Below, piece by piece: positions 50,936 through 60,700 of a stretch of 64,000 nt of DNA. The notes below the pieces were generated by a model. The model worked only from the letters and a program-made list of their open reading frames with translations. It did no database searches and was not told the origin of the DNA. The number at the start of each line of letters is the position of its first letter. The first letter of the stretch is position 1. The translations under genes and the position numbers were made by a program. The DNA is from Rhizomicrobium palustre (GTDB lineage Bacteria; Pseudomonadota; Alphaproteobacteria; Micropepsales; Micropepsaceae): NCBI RefSeq assembly GCF_011761565.1, contig NZ_JAASRM010000001.1, positions 3,534,139-3,598,138 on the forward strand, written 5' to 3'.

Positions 50936-52984
50936 CTACTTGGTGTGTGTGTTGAGCCAGCTCAGCACTTCGTCGTGCCATTGCACCGAGTTCTGCGGCT
51001 TCAGCACCCAGTGGTTTTCATCCGGGAAATAGAGCAGCTTGCTCTCAACGCCGCGCCGCTGCGCTATCGTGAAGGCGCCAATCGCCTGATCCAGCGGAAT
51101 GCGATAATCGCGGCCGCCCTGCACAAACAGGATCGGCTTGTCCCAAGCCTTCACATGATTGATCGGGTTGAAGCGCTCATAATTCTGCGGCACATCATAC
51201 ACCGTGCCGCCGCGCTCCCATTCGTCGAACCACAGCTCTTCTGTGGCGTAGCCCATGCCACGGCTATCGAACACGCCGTCATGGCTGACCAGACACTTGA
51301 AGGGCGCGCTCCAATTACCAGCGATCCAGTTGACCATGAAGCCGCCATAGGATCCGCCGAGGGCGCAGGCGCGCTTGCCATCCAGGAAGTCGTACTTATC
51401 TAGAGCATAGGACCAGCCTTTCTGCAGATCCTCCAGCGGGCGGTCACCCCAATGCTGGCTGATGCTGTCGGTAAAGGCTTGGCCATAGCCGGTGGAGCCG
51501 TGGAAGTCGATCATCACCGCGGCATAGCCTGCGCCCGCATAGACCTGGGCGTTCCAGCGGTAATGGAAGTTATTGGCCATGGAGCCTTGCGGGCCGCCAT
51601 GGATGAGGAGGGCGACGGGATACTTCTTACCGGGCTGATACCCCGCAGGCTTCACGACATAGCCGTGCACCGTCTCTCCATTCCAACCGGTGAAGCTGAA
51701 TTGTTCGGGCGCGCCCATCGGCACGTCCTTCAGCTTATCGGCGTTGAGATGGGTGAGCCTGGTGGCTTTGCCGCCGAAGGGCTGAACATAAAGCTGCGCC
51801 GGGCTGGTGAGCGTGTCCTGGGCGAAGACGAGGCCCTTGGGCGTCTGGTCGAAGCCGCCGACATGGCCTTGTCCCGTCAGCGCCGAAACCTTCCCGTTCA
51901 TCGGATCGATCGAGAAGACCTTGTGCTGGCCGATATCATCGCTCGCGACCAGAATGCGTTTGCCGTCATGCGACCATTGCGCGCCTTCGGCGGAGTGGTC
52001 CCAATTGGGGGCGACCTCATGGGTTTCGCCGGTGGCGACATTGCGCAGCATCAGGCCGAAGCGGTCGGCTTCGAAGCCCGGGCGCTTCATGGCGGAATAG
52101 GCGAGCCATTTGCCATCGGGCGAGAAGGCGGGGGCCGCATCCCAGGCCGGATTGGTCGGCGTCAGATCGACCGGAGCCTTGGAGCCGTCCAGAGGCACCT
52201 GCCAAAGGTCGAAATTGGTCGTCCAGGGTTCGGATTTGCCAGCGATCTTGGCGGAGAAGACGAGGGTCTTCGAATCCGGGGAGATGTCGAAGTCGCCATC
52301 GCCGCCGAAGGGTTTGGTCGGGGCATCGCCATCAAAGTCAGCCATCAGCGCGATGGGGGCACCTTCGGCGATCCCTTGGGCATTCAGATGCAGCGCATAA
52401 AGATGATTGCGGGTGCCGTCCGCCCATTCATCCCAATGGCGCACGAAAACGCGGTCATAGACAACGCCGGTGGTCTTTTGGGTTTCTTTGGCTTTGTTGC
52501 GTTCGACGGTGCAGGCGATGTCTTTGCAATCGGGGAAAACGGTCTGGCTGATCACCAGCGTTTTGCTATCCGGCGAAAGTTTGAAGGCGCCGACATCAAG
52601 CTCAGCATGGGTGACTTGCACGGCCTTCTCGCCTTTGACACCTGTACGATAAACCTGTGCCGTGCCGCTGCGGCTGGAAATGAAATAGATATTGCCATCC
52701 GCACCCCAGCGTCCGCTCGAGGTGCCGCCTTGCGAGATGGCGAGTTTGCGGGTGGCTTTGGTCTTGAGGTCGAGGAGCCACAGCGCATGCGCCGATTTGT
52801 TAGCGCCGAAATCGACCGTGCGCAGATCGTAGAGCACGTATTTGCCATCGGGCGAGACGCGCGGATCATCGAGCCGGTCCAGGCTCGCCATCAGTTTGGC
52901 GGTGAATGGTTCGGCGGTGGTGGGCTGGGCAAAGAGTGCGGTAAGCGCGGCCGCCGTCAGGGCGGCGGACAACAGACGGGTCAT
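50936..52984 (-). CDS. S9-family secreted peptidase (prolyl oligopeptidase type)
   Basis: A 682-residue protein with a Sec signal peptide (TRLLSAALTAAALTALFAQPTTA). The N-terminal ~400 residues are WD40-like propeller repeats (SPDGKYVLYDLRT, SPDSKTLVIS, SPDGKWLAYSAM). The C-terminal alpha/beta hydrolase has the nucleophile Ser in GGSYGGFMVNW near residue 545, the Asp in GGRDYRIPLDQ near 630 and the His in DENHWVLKP near 657, so the triad is complete. It is likely periplasmic or secreted and cleaves short peptides as acylaminoacyl- or dipeptidyl-peptidases do. It converges with the MerR gene with no gap. Confidence 0.92.
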   Translation of the reverse strand: MTRLLSAALTAAALTALFAQPTTAEPFTAKLMASLDRLDDPRVSPDGKYVLYDLRTVDFGANKSAHALWLLDLKTKATRKLAISQGGTSSGRWGADGNIYFISSRSGTAQVYRTGVKGEKAVQVTHAELDVGAFKLSPDSKTLVISQTVFPDCKDIACTVERNKAKETQKTTGVVYDRVFVRHWDEWADGTRNHLYALHLNAQGIAEGAPIALMADFDGDAPTKPFGGDGDFDISPDSKTLVFSAKIAGKSEPWTTNFDLWQVPLDGSKAPVDLTPTNPAWDAAPAFSPDGKWLAYSAMKRPGFEADRFGLMLRNVATGETHEVAPNWDHSAEGAQWSHDGKRILVASDDIGQHKVFSIDPMNGKVSALTGQGHVGGFDQTPKGLVFAQDTLTSPAQLYVQPFGGKATRLTHLNADKLKDVPMGAPEQFSFTGWNGETVHGYVVKPAGYQPGKKYPVALLIHGGPQGSMANNFHYRWNAQVYAGAGYAAVMIDFHGSTGYGQAFTDSISQHWGDRPLEDLQKGWSYALDKYDFLDGKRACALGGSYGGFMVNWIAGNWSAPFKCLVSHDGVFDSRGMGYATEELWFDEWERGGTVYDVPQNYERFNPINHVKAWDKPILFVQGGRDYRIPLDQAIGAFTIAQRRGVESKLLYFPDENHWVLKPQNSVQWHDEVLSWLNTHTK

Positions 52985-53112
52985 GAAGTAAGTGCTCGGA
53001 AAGTGACGCTGCCGAACTTAGCGGCAGTTGCGCCTCCGTGCGAGATGCTGGCCTGCCGCGCCAGTGCCCAAGTCTGGGGAAAACCGCAGCTTTCAGGCGG
53101 GGGAATTCTCAC

Positions 53113-53238
53113 TTATTTGTGAATCGCTTCAGGCCTAGCAATCAACCCCAAACTCTGACGGCGCACCAAAGACGCGTAATACCCATTTGAGGCGACCAGA
53201 TCTCTATGCGTGCCACTCTCGGCGATTACGGCCATGCG
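53113..53238 (-). pseudogene. Decayed C-terminal fragment of an ABC transporter ATPase
   Basis: Read on the minus strand, the last ~40 codons before the TAA at 53113-53115 encode AVIAESGTHRDLVASNGYY, ASLVRRQ and a short tail. This fits the C-terminal end of an exporter ABC ATPase (the GRIVESGTHDELLxxNGxYAxL pattern). No Walker or signature motif, start codon or upstream in-frame domain remains, and the region just upstream is not recognisable in the same frame. It is a gene relic. It lies between the S9 peptidase and the MarR gene. Confidence 0.6.
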
Positions 53239-53454
53239 CTGGTAATGGCGGTCAACCGTGCCAGCGCAATGGCAATATTGCTGGTCGCGCCAAAGACTGG
53301 GTTCATCCAGCCGAAAACACCCGAGTCGTATCGGGTACTTACAAACCGGTTGATCCGCAGGAACGCGTGGCAGACGTTTGTTGCTGGAGAAACTGGCTTC
53401 CCTGTGCCGGGCGGAGCGAGTCAGTGTCCTGACACGCTCCGCGCCCGGTCAAGG
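53239..53454. other. Gene-free stretch upstream of the ABC relic
   Basis: About 215 bases. A short minus-strand frame reads VFGATSNIAIALARLT (around 53250-53300), which might be further decayed coding sequence in another frame. GACACGCTCC near 53431 repeats part of the marR end region weakly. Nothing functional is supported. Confidence 0.3.
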
Positions 53455-53946
53455 TCAGCGCGTAAAGCGCCGCAGGCCTTCCATGAAGGCGGCCAGTTCA
53501 GCTTTATTGAACTTCGACGACATCCACTTTTCGTGCTCATGGATGGCCGTTTTGGCCTGAGCCAGGACCTTGCGGCCTTTGGCGGTTACGTAGAGTTCCT
53601 GACGGCGGCCGTCTTCGGCAGAACGCTTGCGCACAATCAAGCCGCGTTCTTCAAGTCGGTCCACGATCGCCATCATCGAGGCCCTATCCATACCGAGCTC
53701 ATTTGCGAGCGCGATCTGCGATACAGCCGGATTGGCATCAATGAGCCAAAGCACACCTGTTTGCTTTTGCGTCAAGTCGAGGCGCGCCATAGCGTCCTCA
53801 AAGTGGCGGCGGACGGCAACATACGCCCAGCGGAGCTGGTAGCCGACATTATCGTCGAGTTTGTTATGACGAAGCGCGGGTTTTTCGGAGGTCGCGGGGG
53901 ACGCGGACTTGCGCTCGCGCCGTGTCGAGGTCTGTTCCATTAGCAT
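53455..53946 (-). CDS. MarR-family transcriptional regulator
   Basis: A 163-residue regulator with a central winged helix: KQTGVLWLIDANPAVSQIALANEL, GMDRASMMAIVDRLEERGLIVRK as recognition helix and wing start, and SAEDGRRQELYVTAKGRKVL as the wing. The N-terminus is charged and probably flexible. ATG 53946 is used; ATG 53940 is two codons in. A perfect palindrome lies about 44 bases upstream and could be its own operator. No divergent target gene is present, unless the decayed ABC transporter was once the target. Confidence 0.87.
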   Translation of the reverse strand: MLMEQTSTRRERKSASPATSEKPALRHNKLDDNVGYQLRWAYVAVRRHFEDAMARLDLTQKQTGVLWLIDANPAVSQIALANELGMDRASMMAIVDRLEERGLIVRKRSAEDGRRQELYVTAKGRKVLAQAKTAIHEHEKWMSSKFNKAELAAFMEGLRRFTR

Positions 53947-53989
53947 TGCGTTGGGAGATTTCCTGCTGCGGGGGTACTTATCGCAAAGA

Positions 53990-54002
53990 CATCGTAACGA
54001 TG
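53990..54002 (-). promoter_or_regulatory. Palindrome upstream of marR, possible operator
   Basis: CATCGT-A-ACGATG is a perfect 6+6 inverted repeat 44-56 bases before the MarR start, a usual autoregulatory position for this family. Confidence 0.4.
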
Positions 54003-54246
54003 CACGTAACCTGACGCAACGCTCAGTATTCGAAACAGTACAGTTGGCTACGCGACATATGGAGGCGTAACCGCGTCAAAGATGCCCTCGAAAGATGCCG
54101 CTTTCTTTCTTCCAGCAAGTGCTATGACTGAACTAGACGCGCGCTTGCCGCGAGCAATAATGTTGTGCAATTAAGAATTGCTCATGCTCTAGGGGTTTTC
54201 ACGCACCTGCTTATGACTTTTCTGCGAGGTTGTGGGATTTCCAGTT
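54003..54246. other. Intergenic sequence, AT-richer than neighbours
   Basis: No gene seen. It holds the palindrome GCAATT-AAG-AATTGC (54167-54181) and a direct repeat AAAGATGCC near 54080. Base composition is visibly richer in A and T than the flanking genes, as is the serralysin gene that follows, hinting at acquired DNA. Confidence 0.35.
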
Positions 54247-54357
54247 TCACCTTTGTTTTCTTTGTTTTTTCCGTCTGTTCCGACTGTTTTTCACGGTGTG
54301 TTTGACTTGCTCAGTGCCGCCTTCCGCAGGCTGATCATATTTATTGAGATTGGGCAT
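54247..54357 (-). CDS. Candidate small basic protein (36 aa)
   Basis: ATG 54357 is preceded by a good ribosome binding site (GAGGAA, five bases before). The product begins PNLNKYDQPAEGGTEQVKH and ends in a highly basic tail, NRRKKQRKQR. It follows the serralysin gene by 59 bases on the same strand, so it could be cotranscribed. A longer frame to 54438 exists but runs into the protease gene. I do not recognise it. The basic tail suggests nucleic acid or membrane binding, which is inference. Confidence 0.4.
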   Translation of the reverse strand: MPNLNKYDQPAEGGTEQVKHTVKNSRNRRKKQRKQR

Positions 54358-54416
54358 AGAGTTCCTCGTTGATGTCCATGATGCAACGGCCCGCGGAAGG
54401 TACGGGTTCAGCCGCG

Positions 54417-55907
54417 CTATCCCGTCGCCATGTGCCACGCGCTCGACGAGTTGCTTGATGACAATGATGTGAGTGAGTTTGCAGGCGCTAGTGACGATGA
54501 AAGACCCGCGAGCGGTTGTGATCGCGAATCACTTGGCTGCAAAATCAGCAGCCCGTCGTGTTCTGGAGAGTCCGCTGCGATTTCTTTCGCGATGTTTAGA
54601 CTCGTCCCCGCGAGCTTTATGGACTTATCAGAAAAGCGGAGTATCTCGATGGAGGTTAGCACGTCCGAAACGCCGCTGCCCGTCACCAGGTAGCTACCGT
54701 TGCTGTTTTTGGTGAGGCGATAACTGGCGGCTGTTCCGCTATAAACGGCTGTATCCGTTCCAGCTCCACCATTAAGGGTGTTGCTACCTTTACCGCCGCT
54801 TAGAACGTCATTACCGCTTCCGCCCGTGATCTTGTCTGCTCCAGCGCCACCAATCACCGTATCGCCATAATTGTTACACATCACGGTCGAGCCGCCTTGT
54901 GTGCATACCAGCTTATTTATCTGTGTGCCGAACGCGATCCCGATGTTGTTAGTGAGCCCGCTGGTGCTCGAATAGGTGCCGGGATTGAGATTGATATTAG
55001 CTGTTCCCGTGAAGCCGGAGAGATCCAGTGTATTATTGCTGCCTTTGTCCCAAATCGTGATGATGGGTTTTGCATTCTGGGTGAAATCGAAAAATGGTCT
55101 AATTGCGCCTGAAATATTGCAGTTAAACCCGAATACTTGGCCACCAGACAGCGGCGTGTTCACCGGCACACCATAAAGGCGCTGGATCGCCTGAATATCG
55201 AGAACCATGGGTGTTGTTGGCTCTCCGCCGTACCATTTGGCACCCGTTGAGCCATATTTACTCGCCACATCTGGATTAATGTAGCTCATGACCGTCCATT
55301 GGCGGTTGTCATAAGCGCTATATTGTTGCGTCATCGTATTGATGCTGCCGTCATAAGGCCCTGCATGGCCTAAGCCGAGGGCGTGGCCCTCTTCATGCAG
55401 CAAATTCTCGATGGTGAAGCCCCCGTTTGTAGCAAGGGTGGAAATAGGGCCAAAAGAGGTGCCTGTAGTGTCGATATTCACCGAAGAGCGGGTGAGGCGG
55501 CCAAGAACCTTGCCTCCGGTCACACATGCATCTGCCGATGGACTGTAGAGTGCATAAGCATATGAGCCGTTGTCATTAGTACGGTTGAAAGTAATCCCCG
55601 CGCCTGACGCCGTGGTTGTTTTCACAAATGAGATATTGGCGACCGCCGACCACAAGGCCAGCCCTGCGCTCAGCCATTTTTGCTCTGTGGCGGTCCAGGC
55701 GGAGGCGGGATTAAAATAGTAAGAGACCGTACCGCCAGATGTCCCGGCCGTCGTACCTCCAAACTTGCGCGCGGTTGTCCAACCGCTGTTGTAGGTTGCA
55801 GGTGTCTTTTTATCCCAACCGTAGAAACTAGTGCGGGCGAGAGTGCCATCGGCATTCACACTGGAAAGAAAGGTGACTTCGTCGTTTGAACTCGGCGAGG
55901 CCGTCAT
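54417..55907 (-). CDS. Serralysin-type (M10) metalloprotease with RTX repeats
   Basis: A 496-residue secreted protease without an N-terminal signal, as expected for type I export. The zinc site HEEGHALGLGH gives His171, Glu172, His175 and His181, and the Met-turn VMSY places Met207. The RTX calcium-binding region (about 355-392) has GGAGADKITGGSGNDVLSGGKGSN. The extreme C-terminus is Ser-rich (SLTSLSSSNSSS). GAGGG precedes the ATG. No ABC/MFP/TolC exporter is seen beside it. Composition is AT-richer than neighbours, so horizontal acquisition is possible. Substrate is unknown. Confidence 0.9.
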   Translation of the reverse strand: MTASPSSNDEVTFLSSVNADGTLARTSFYGWDKKTPATYNSGWTTARKFGGTTAGTSGGTVSYYFNPASAWTATEQKWLSAGLALWSAVANISFVKTTTASGAGITFNRTNDNGSYAYALYSPSADACVTGGKVLGRLTRSSVNIDTTGTSFGPISTLATNGGFTIENLLHEEGHALGLGHAGPYDGSINTMTQQYSAYDNRQWTVMSYINPDVASKYGSTGAKWYGGEPTTPMVLDIQAIQRLYGVPVNTPLSGGQVFGFNCNISGAIRPFFDFTQNAKPIITIWDKGSNNTLDLSGFTGTANINLNPGTYSSTSGLTNNIGIAFGTQINKLVCTQGGSTVMCNNYGDTVIGGAGADKITGGSGNDVLSGGKGSNTLNGGAGTDTAVYSGTAASYRLTKNSNGSYLVTGSGVSDVLTSIEILRFSDKSIKLAGTSLNIAKEIAADSPEHDGLLILQPSDSRSQPLAGLSSSLAPANSLTSLSSSNSSSAWHMATG

Positions 55908-56187
55908 TTGGTAATTCCCTCAAAGCGCGCAAACGCCCGATACGGCTGCGAAGATCAGTCGCTGCGCGGTTCAGTAGTTGTGGTGGACCCGTTATGCACC
56001 CAGCATGGCCCGACCTTTCGGAGGGCCGCGGCGGACATTGGTGGAGTCTTTTCACGCTGTCGCGGGGCAAATGCCGCGGTCACAAACTTCTCACGGCGGC
56101 CCGACTTGAGGTTGCGACGGGAGAAAGGCTGGACAACCTTGTGGCGGCTTTGTAAACCCGCGCCCGCATTTTGCCTGGATTCCCGTC

Positions 56188-57588
56188 ATGAAAACTTTCT
56201 CGGGCCGCGCCATTCTGGCGGGCGAAGCGCCTCAAGACGAAACTGTCATCGTCAAAGGCTGGGTGCGGACACGCCGCGATTCCAAGGCCGGAATTTCCTT
56301 CGTGCAGGTTTCTGATGGCTCCTGCTTTCATCCGGTTCAGGTCGTGGTGCCCTCGACATTGGGCAATTACGCCAGCGAGGTGCTCCGGCTGACGGCGGGT
56401 TGTGCAGTCGAAGCCAGGGGCAAGATCGTGCCGTCTCCGGCCAAGGGGCAGCCCTTCGAGATGCAGGCCGAGGAGATCATCGTGGTGGGTTGGGTGGAAG
56501 ATCCGGACCATTATCCGATCCAGCCTAAGCCGCATTCGGTCGAATATCTGCGCGAAGTCGCACACCTGCGTCCTCGCACCAATATCATCAGTGCCGCGAC
56601 CCGCGTTCGCCACACCTTGGCGCAGGCCATTCATGGCTTTTTCGATGCTCAGGAATTTGTCTGGGTGAACACGCCCATCATCACCGCGTCCGATGCCGAA
56701 GGAGCTGGTGCCATGTTCCGGGTATCGACCCTGGATCTTGCCAATCTGCCGCGGGACGATAAGGGCAAAATCGACTTTACGAAGGATTTCTTCGGCAAGG
56801 AAGCGTTCCTGACCGTCTCAGGCCAGCTCAATGTCGAGACCTATTGTATGGCGATGTCCAAGGTCTACACCTTTGGGCCGACGTTCCGGGCCGAAAATTC
56901 CAACACCTCACGCCATCTGGCGGAATTTTGGATGGTGGAGCCGGAAATCGCTTTCGCCAATCTCGCCGATGATGCCACCCTTGCCGAAGCCTTGCTAAAA
57001 CATGTCTTCAAGACGCTGCTCGATAAGCGTGGCGATGATCTTGCCTTCTTTGACGAGCGGGTGGAGAAGGGACTGGTCGCCAAGCTCGAAGGCATCGTGA
57101 ATTCCGACTTCGTGCGCATGGATTACACCGAAGCGGTGTCAATTCTGGAGCGGACGAAGGAAAAATTCGAATACCCGGTGAGCTGGGGTACGGATTTGCA
57201 GTCCGAACATGAGCGTTATTTGACCGAAAAGCATGTCGGCAAGCCGGTCGTGTTGATGAACTACCCCAAATCCATCAAGGCGTTCTACATGCGCGTGAAC
57301 GACGACGAAAAGACCGTCGCCGCTATGGATGTGCTCGCGCCCGGGATTGGCGAAATCATTGGTGGCAGCCAGCGCGAAGAGCGTCTGGACGTGCTCGACG
57401 CCCGCATGGATGAGATCGGGATCGTCAAGGAAGCCTATGATTGGTATCGCGATCTGCGCCGCTATGGGACGGTGCCGCATGCCGGGTTTGGGCTTGGTTT
57501 TGAGCGGACGCTGATCTACGCGACCGGTCTTTCCAATGTGCGTGACGCTATTCCGTTCCCGCGTACGCCCGGCAATGCCCGCTATTGA
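56188..57588 (+). CDS. asnS: Asparagine--tRNA ligase
   Basis: A 466-residue class II aminoacyl-tRNA synthetase. The N-terminal OB-fold anticodon-binding domain runs to about residue 110 ([22 protein letters not shown]). The catalytic core has motif 2 in [20 protein letters not shown] and motif 3 in [15 protein letters not shown]. The [12 protein letters not shown] form and EPEIAF are those of AsnRS rather than AspRS. It charges tRNA-Asn with asparagine. It stands alone, in its own transcription unit on the plus strand, after a 280-base gap that holds nothing else I can identify. Confidence 0.96.
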   Translation: MKTFSGRAILAGEAPQDETVIVKGWVRTRRDSKAGISFVQVSDGSCFHPVQVVVPSTLGNYASEVLRLTAGCAVEARGKIVPSPAKGQPFEMQAEEIIVVGWVEDPDHYPIQPKPHSVEYLREVAHLRPRTNIISAATRVRHTLAQAIHGFFDAQEFVWVNTPIITASDAEGAGAMFRVSTLDLANLPRDDKGKIDFTKDFFGKEAFLTVSGQLNVETYCMAMSKVYTFGPTFRAENSNTSRHLAEFWMVEPEIAFANLADDATLAEALLKHVFKTLLDKRGDDLAFFDERVEKGLVAKLEGIVNSDFVRMDYTEAVSILERTKEKFEYPVSWGTDLQSEHERYLTEKHVGKPVVLMNYPKSIKAFYMRVNDDEKTVAAMDVLAPGIGEIIGGSQREERLDVLDARMDEIGIVKEAYDWYRDLRRYGTVPHAGFGLGFERTLIYATGLSNVRDAIPFPRTPGNARY

Positions 57589-57690
57589 GCCTGCAATACG
57601 GCGGGCATAACACAGACAATTGATTGAGCCTTGTATGTTCACACGCTAGTCTCCCTCCGAACCAGTACAAATGGTCTGAGGGAGACGGCG

Positions 57691-60414
57691 ATGCGGGACA
57701 ATTTCGGCGTGTGTGGGCGTCGGGCCTTTCTGGGCGGCGTCTCTGGCGCGACCATGGCCGCGTTTTCACCATCTCTCGCAGCGATAAAGCACGATGCTTT
57801 GAATTTGGCGCTGGTAGCCAAGGTGATGGTCTCTTCCCGCACCAGCAAGGCAGAGCGCGAAAGCCTTAATAGCGGATACACGCCGCAGAGCTCGTCCGAT
57901 TCCAGCCGAGACGCGTTGCGTTTCTGGGAGCCACCCGCGCCCCAATGGATCGAGTATAGCTGGTCCAAGCCGGTTACCATCGACCAAGCCGAGATCTATT
58001 GGCATGCCGCGGGAAGCTGGCTCTATTTGCCCAAGAGCTATCGCATTCTGACTTGGAATGGGCAGGCATTTGAAGCGGTGGTGGCGACCAAGGGGCAGGA
58101 AGTCGCCAAAGACAGTTTCAACATCACCAAGTTCAAGCCGGTAAAGACCACTCGCATCCGGCTGGAAGTGACGCCTGATGGGAAAAAGTCCTTTGCGCTT
58201 TTGCAGTGGCGTGTGCTCGGGCAGGCGTCCGATCTTCCCCCATTATTGGATGCAGGGCTTGATCGCACGCTGGTCGTCGGTGCCTCGACCTATCTTCAAG
58301 GCAAGGCGCGCTGGCTGAGCGAGGGACCCGGTCATGCCGTGTTATGGGCACAAAAAAGCGGTCCGTCTAAGCTGGCATTCGCAGACCCCGCCTCTGCCGA
58401 AACCACCGCATCGGCGACTACGCCAGGGGCATATGAGCTGCAGCTTGCGGCACATGATGGCAAAGGCCTCGCCACGTCGACCGTGCGGGTAAAAGTCGAA
58501 GAGCCGCCACCGCCGCAGCGTCTCGATGTGGTTTATACCACGCCTTACAGCATCGATAGTCCGTTCTGGAAAGCGCGCACCAAGGCGATGATTGTCAATT
58601 GGATTCCGCACTGCATCGCCTATTGCGAGCGGACGGATCTGAAAATCGGTGAGGGCGGTCTGGATAATTTCATTGAAGCCGCGAAGGCTTTGCGTGGAGA
58701 ACCGCACGCCAAACATAAAGGCTATGTCTTCTCGAACGCCTGGGTTCATCAAACCGTGGAGTCCATGTGTATCGCCCTGATGGTCGATGCTGGGGGTGAT
58801 CCCGAGATACTTGCGGCGCAGAAAAACATGCGCGCAACTCTTGAGAAATGGATTCCGATCATTCTCTCGGCGCAGCACCCTGATGGCTATCTCCAAACAG
58901 CGTATACGCTCGCGGACCGCAAGGAATGGCCTGCACGCTGGTCGCCCGAGCAGCGCGGCAATCACGAAGGTTATGTTTCCGGCTATTTCATCGAATCCGC
59001 GATCAATCACTACACGCTGACCGACGGCAAGGATTTGCGCCTCTACAACGCTGCCAAAAAACTTGCCGATTGCTGGGTGGCCAATATCGGTCCGGGCAAA
59101 AAGGCATGGTTTGATGGCCATCAGGAAATGGAACAAGCGTTGGTGCGCTTTGGCCGTTTCGTCAATGATATGGAAGGAAAAGGCAAGGGCGACGCCTATA
59201 TCCAGCTCGCGCGTTTCCTGCTCGAATCCCGTCAAGGCGGCTCTGAATACGACCAAAGTCATCGCCCGCCGCAGCAACAATACGAGGCTGTGGGACACGC
59301 GGTTCGCGCCACCTATTTTTATTCCGGCATGGCCGATATCGCAGCCGAAACCCACGACCGCGACTACCAGAGTGCTGTGAAATCGCTCTGGGACAACATG
59401 GTCAACCGGAAATACTACGTCACGGGTGGCATCGGCAGCGGCGATACCTCCGAAGGCTTCGGTGACAACTACGTTCTCTCGAATGATGCCTATTGTGAAA
59501 GTTGCTCGAGCTGCGGCCTGATTTTCTTCCAATATAAGCTGAACTTAGCTTATCACGATGCGCGCTATGCCGATCTCTATGAAGAGACCATGTACAATGC
59601 GCTGCTCGGCTCGATCGATTTGAAGGGCGAGCATTTCACCTACACCAATCCGCTAGAAGACCGCCATCCGCGCTACAAATGGCACGTCTGTCCGTGCTGC
59701 GTCGGCAATATTCCGCGCACGCTGTTAATGGTTCCAACCTGGACCTATGTGAAGGGTGAGGATGGGATTTACGTGAACCTGTTCGTCGGCTCGAAGATCG
59801 ATGTCGGTGCGGTGGCGGGCACGCGCTTGCAAATGGTCCAGGAGACCAATTATCCCTGGGAAGGTGCGGTTGCCATCACCGTCAATCCCGAAAAGCCCGC
59901 CGAATTTGCGGTGCGCATCCGCGTGCCGAACCGCAAGACAAGTGCGCTTTACGAGCTTGCACCTTCGGTCGGGGGCATGAAGGCCGTCGCCGTCAACGGC
60001 GTCGCTACGCCGGTCAAAATCGAAAACGGTTATGCGGTGATCGTAAGGCGCTGGAAAAAGGGCGACAAGATCGAACTCGAATTACCTTTGGCGGTGCAGA
60101 CGGTCAAAGCCGATGCGCGGATCGAGGCCACCCGCGGCAAGGTCGCGCTCAAGTATGGGCCGATGGTCTACAATGTCGAAACCGCCGATCAGCCGCGCAT
60201 CGATGGCGCGATTGGCACAGCGCCGCTGACCGCGACGTGGCGCGCTGATCTTCTCGGCGGCGTGATGGCGATCAGCGGTAATTGGCAAGACGGCTCGCCG
60301 CTCACGGCGATCCCCAATTACGCCCGCATGAACCGTGCCGGACCAGGCGGTGAATATCCGCCCGAACACGAAACTGGCCCGATCCTCAGTCAGGTATGGG
60401 TGAAGGGGGCCTGA
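57691..60414 (+). CDS. GH127-type beta-L-arabinofuranosidase, Tat-exported, with discoidin-like domain
   Basis: A ~907-residue protein. ATG 57691 follows GGGAGA, and the frame upstream to 57631 is not used. A twin-arginine signal (CGRRAFLGGVSGA) is followed by an F5/8 type C-like carbohydrate-binding domain (about 35-190, WIEYSWSKPVTIDQAEIYW). The GH127 catalytic (alpha/alpha)6 barrel occupies most of the remainder. Its zinc-thiolate motif is seen as DAYCESCSSC and CPCCVGNIPR; the second corresponds to the catalytic Cys pair of HypBA1. The extra Cys residues in CESCSSC are unusual. It would release L-arabinofuranose or related sugars from plant or microbial glycans in the periplasm. Confidence 0.88.
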   Translation: MRDNFGVCGRRAFLGGVSGATMAAFSPSLAAIKHDALNLALVAKVMVSSRTSKAERESLNSGYTPQSSSDSSRDALRFWEPPAPQWIEYSWSKPVTIDQAEIYWHAAGSWLYLPKSYRILTWNGQAFEAVVATKGQEVAKDSFNITKFKPVKTTRIRLEVTPDGKKSFALLQWRVLGQASDLPPLLDAGLDRTLVVGASTYLQGKARWLSEGPGHAVLWAQKSGPSKLAFADPASAETTASATTPGAYELQLAAHDGKGLATSTVRVKVEEPPPPQRLDVVYTTPYSIDSPFWKARTKAMIVNWIPHCIAYCERTDLKIGEGGLDNFIEAAKALRGEPHAKHKGYVFSNAWVHQTVESMCIALMVDAGGDPEILAAQKNMRATLEKWIPIILSAQHPDGYLQTAYTLADRKEWPARWSPEQRGNHEGYVSGYFIESAINHYTLTDGKDLRLYNAAKKLADCWVANIGPGKKAWFDGHQEMEQALVRFGRFVNDMEGKGKGDAYIQLARFLLESRQGGSEYDQSHRPPQQQYEAVGHAVRATYFYSGMADIAAETHDRDYQSAVKSLWDNMVNRKYYVTGGIGSGDTSEGFGDNYVLSNDAYCESCSSCGLIFFQYKLNLAYHDARYADLYEETMYNALLGSIDLKGEHFTYTNPLEDRHPRYKWHVCPCCVGNIPRTLLMVPTWTYVKGEDGIYVNLFVGSKIDVGAVAGTRLQMVQETNYPWEGAVAITVNPEKPAEFAVRIRVPNRKTSALYELAPSVGGMKAVAVNGVATPVKIENGYAVIVRRWKKGDKIELELPLAVQTVKADARIEATRGKVALKYGPMVYNVETADQPRIDGAIGTAPLTATWRADLLGGVMAISGNWQDGSPLTAIPNYARMNRAGPGGEYPPEHETGPILSQVWVKGA

Positions 60415-60453
60415 CGGGGCGATGACATCGTGGCGCGTTGAAAATGCGCGCGG

Positions 60454-60478
60454 GCAACCTAAGTCGAAGGTTGCTCTT
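60454..60478 (+). terminator. Rho-independent terminator after GH127 gene
   Basis: GCAACCT (60454-60460) pairs with AGGTTGC (60468-60474) around a seven-base loop and is followed by TCTTT. It lies 40 bases after the stop. Confidence 0.65.
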
Positions 60479-60700
60479 TGACGCGGTGGATAGATTGCAA
60501 CGCGTTCGCGCGTGACGGCGCGGGGCAGGGTGCTGGTCGCCCAATCGGCGTTTCAGAGGCCGGCGGGAAGAGCGATGATTATCTAGTTCTTATAGTGGCT
60601 TACGACTAAAATTGGCTATTTGAATTCGATTTTTTCTCCACGGGCCGTCTTGGGCGGAGGAGGGTGATGCATCCCTCCCTCCCCGTCGGTAGAAATAGAG

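Noticed and set aside
51452..53122. 556-residue plus-strand open frame
   Set aside because: It is antisense to the S9 peptidase, whose catalytic triad is intact.
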